Shown here piece by piece: positions 62,164 through 64,000 of a DNA stretch of 64,000 bases. The DNA lies in the NCBI GenBank assembly GCA_951217055.1, contig OX578282.1, forward strand, positions 22,069,106 to 22,133,105, read 5' to 3'. How positions within the stretch are numbered: position 1 is the stretch's first letter; each line of letters opens with the position of its first letter. The position numbers and the translations under genes are program-made. Source of the DNA: Gerris lacustris (taxonomy: Eukaryota; Arthropoda; Insecta; Hemiptera; Gerridae). The notes below the pieces were generated by a model, which did no database searches, was not told the DNA's origin, and saw only the letters and a program-made list of their open reading frames with translations.

Positions 62164-63867
62164 TACGTAGATGCCTATGTTAAATTAATTATGATTTCCT
62201 GTCGTATTTTGATTTATTAAATGCAAGATTTTTTTTGTGTCTTAAGTAATTAAGTAAATGGTTAGACGAGGAAGTGTTGTGTTGTTTATAATATAAGATA
62301 CTGAAATGCTTGGGCTCATACTGTTTGAGCTTATGGTAGGTTGTAGAGCTTATCTTTTGAAAATGTCGGTGCGCCCGTCTGTTTATATTTCACGGGCCAT
62401 TTGTAAAGTCGTAAGTTTGCATGTGTGCTCTTAGTGTATCGGTAAAGGATATGTGGGTGTTAAGGTACGTGTCTTGTCTGGTAACGTCTGCTTTGGGGTC
62501 GCACCGTCTACATTAATCTTACGTAGCGTAGGGAGTACCACGGCTTTAAGAAACCGACCGACGTGTTGAGACCAGAAACATCTAGTGATTTATCTTCAAA
62601 GAGACAAATCAATTAGGCAAAAAAAACCTTTCAAAAGGTAAAGGATTGAAGGTTAAATAAAAAAATAAATATAGTATAGCAGTTTTAGGGGGTGAGTAGC
62701 CAAAGAAGTTTGAAGATTGAGCGCCTTGTCTTGTAAAGAAGTACAAACAAACAATCGTGCCGGCGGTCTTCTACATCTTAGAAAAAAACAAAACATTCTT
62801 ATGTAGGAGAAAAAGAGAGGGAAAAAATCAAATAGAAAAAACCAATATCTCAAGAGAACAAAACGTTTAAATCATAAGTGACACCGGTTGCTCGTGAAAG
62901 TCTATGTACGGTAAGGAAATAAAACCGTTAAAATCCCATCACCTTCCGCCGGAGTAACTTAATAAATAATGTTTTATAATTCAACCACAGAAAAACAGGC
63001 TATATATTACTTCATTTTGTTTATTTTCATTTGAACAGATTCATTGCCGCGGTTCCCATTTAAATGGTAGAAAGAAGGATATATTGAGATTTTTACCTTT
63101 TCGAATTTATCTCTTATATTAGTGTGAAAGGATTAGAGTTATATTTTATATTTTTTTCTTATAGAGAATCCCATGTAATGATTTATATATTTTTTATTGG
63201 GTTTTGTAGTTAAAATAGACGTAGAGGATTATTTAAAACAAATGAAGTTGGACCGATGACCTATATCTTGAAATTAGCTTCGATTAACTCTTGTGTGAAA
63301 CACCTTCTTGGCAAAATTCACTCTAGTGGAGCTGGTACTTGACTTTATCTCGGAGAATCTTAACGCTATTGTTCTCCTCCCATTCTTGACACCTTTAATA
63401 AAGAGCGTGTAAGAGGCCGTGGTTCGATATCGGTGCAATGACCGAGCTTTAGCTGATGCAATTTTTTTCGTATAATAAATTCTCATCTAGAAGCCAAAGC
63501 CAAATATAACCAACCTTAAGAAATCTGTAGTAGACAATGAGTGGATTTTTATCGACTCTTACTTTGGAAATTTCATTTTCTATTGGTACTCCTAAGTTAG
63601 CTGGAGAGTGCCACCTCGAAGGATTTTCTATAAGACTCAAGTGGCACCGAATTTTTCAATCTAATCTGTAGGCTTTAAATTTCCCTTATAATTATCCGTT
63701 ATTAATAATAATTTATGATAAAAACAAACCTAATAGTTTGATGTTGCATTTTGTGGCCTCTTTATGAGTAATACATATTATCTTTAAACCCATTATAATT
63801 ATATATTTTTCTATTACCCGATCTTCAACAGAATTATTACAGTGCAGAGATATCTGCCACTCTAAGC
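61605..63867. other. Gene-free stretch
   Basis: Includes a T tract of about 30 bases (62131-62160) and a CpG-containing patch at 62360-62580. The reversed word of 58456-58470 (CGTGTCATCCGTTA) recurs near 61692. Minus frames at 63274-63486 and 63449-63640 overlap, partly in different frames, and could be one frameshifted remnant, but no family is recognised. Confidence 0.45.
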
Positions 63868-64000
63868 GGCCTATACACTAAACGTGCATTGCACGCCATG
63901 CCATTTTTTATTTTGGCGCGCCGTGCTTAGCATGGCACGTCGTGCGCCACACTCTGTAAATACAGTTCGCTCTGTGACGTGCTAGAAGTCGGTGTTCATA
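63868..64000. mobile_element. Possible MITE, cut by the window end
   Basis: GCGGCCTATACACTAAACGT, GCATTGCACGCCATGCC and the partly complementary GGCGCGCCGTGC/GCATGGCACGTCGTGCG suggest the left part of a palindromic element resembling the GGCC...TACAC ends of families M1 and M2. The right end is outside the window. Confidence 0.4.

Noticed and set aside
63024..63053. Micro-exon ATTCATTGCC...AAATG between a good acceptor and GTAGAA
   Set aside because: In the phase required after the exon ending at 59577 it contains TAA; no independent support.
63274..63640. Two overlapping minus-strand frames as a frameshifted gene
   Set aside because: Suggestive adjacency, but no recognisable motif and no splice context.

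Overview
This is a 64-kb piece of an AT-rich, repeat-dense eukaryotic nuclear genome. No long intact reading frame, operon, rRNA gene or organellar signature is visible. Coding signal is limited to short exon-like islands with GT/AG splice sites. The mix points to an invertebrate, most likely an arthropod: many long (TA)n arrays, Tigger/pogo, hAT and TTAA-target elements, decayed YADD-type LINE reverse transcriptase, and tRNA-derived SINEs. A parasitic copepod (sea-louse type) is my impression only; species cannot be settled from the sequence.

Layout. 1-9 kb: AT-rich DNA with a first copy of repeat family C, two copies of family A, one of family B, and a 419-bp Tigger/pogo element inserted in the second A copy (6218-6636, TA target duplication). 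9.4-14.5 kb: a LINE pseudogene with a YADD box, a TTAA MITE and long TA arrays. 14.5-21.2 kb: two arms of about 0.9 kb in inverted orientation whose inner ends carry GTCAC minisatellites and an 88-bp palindrome, so they look like the ends of one foldback-type element of about 6.6 kb. 22.7-23.1 kb: an unrecognised 117-codon coding-like island. 23.4 and 48.3 kb: two unrelated inverted repeats, each carrying a hammerhead-ribozyme-like core as in Penelope-like elements. 32.5-36.5 kb: a nest of transposons, with a TA-flanked MITE split by a 3.9-kb hAT element that itself holds two further hAT elements, all three with perfect 8-bp target duplications. 37.6-38.1 kb: a tRNA-like SINE and an identical 140-bp truncated sibling. 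41-43 kb: two more TTAA MITEs. 48.5 kb and 58.5 kb: minisatellites. 57.8-59.6 kb: two phase-compatible exon-like segments.

Genes. The best candidate is on the + strand near the end. An exon (57788-57901) holds an ATG and a 28-residue signal-peptide-like N-terminus ending in a GT donor. A second segment (59514-59577) has a good acceptor and continues the frame. The protein family is not recognised and later exons are not identified with confidence. Everything else is intergenic or intronic sequence shaped by successive transposon insertion and microsatellite growth.
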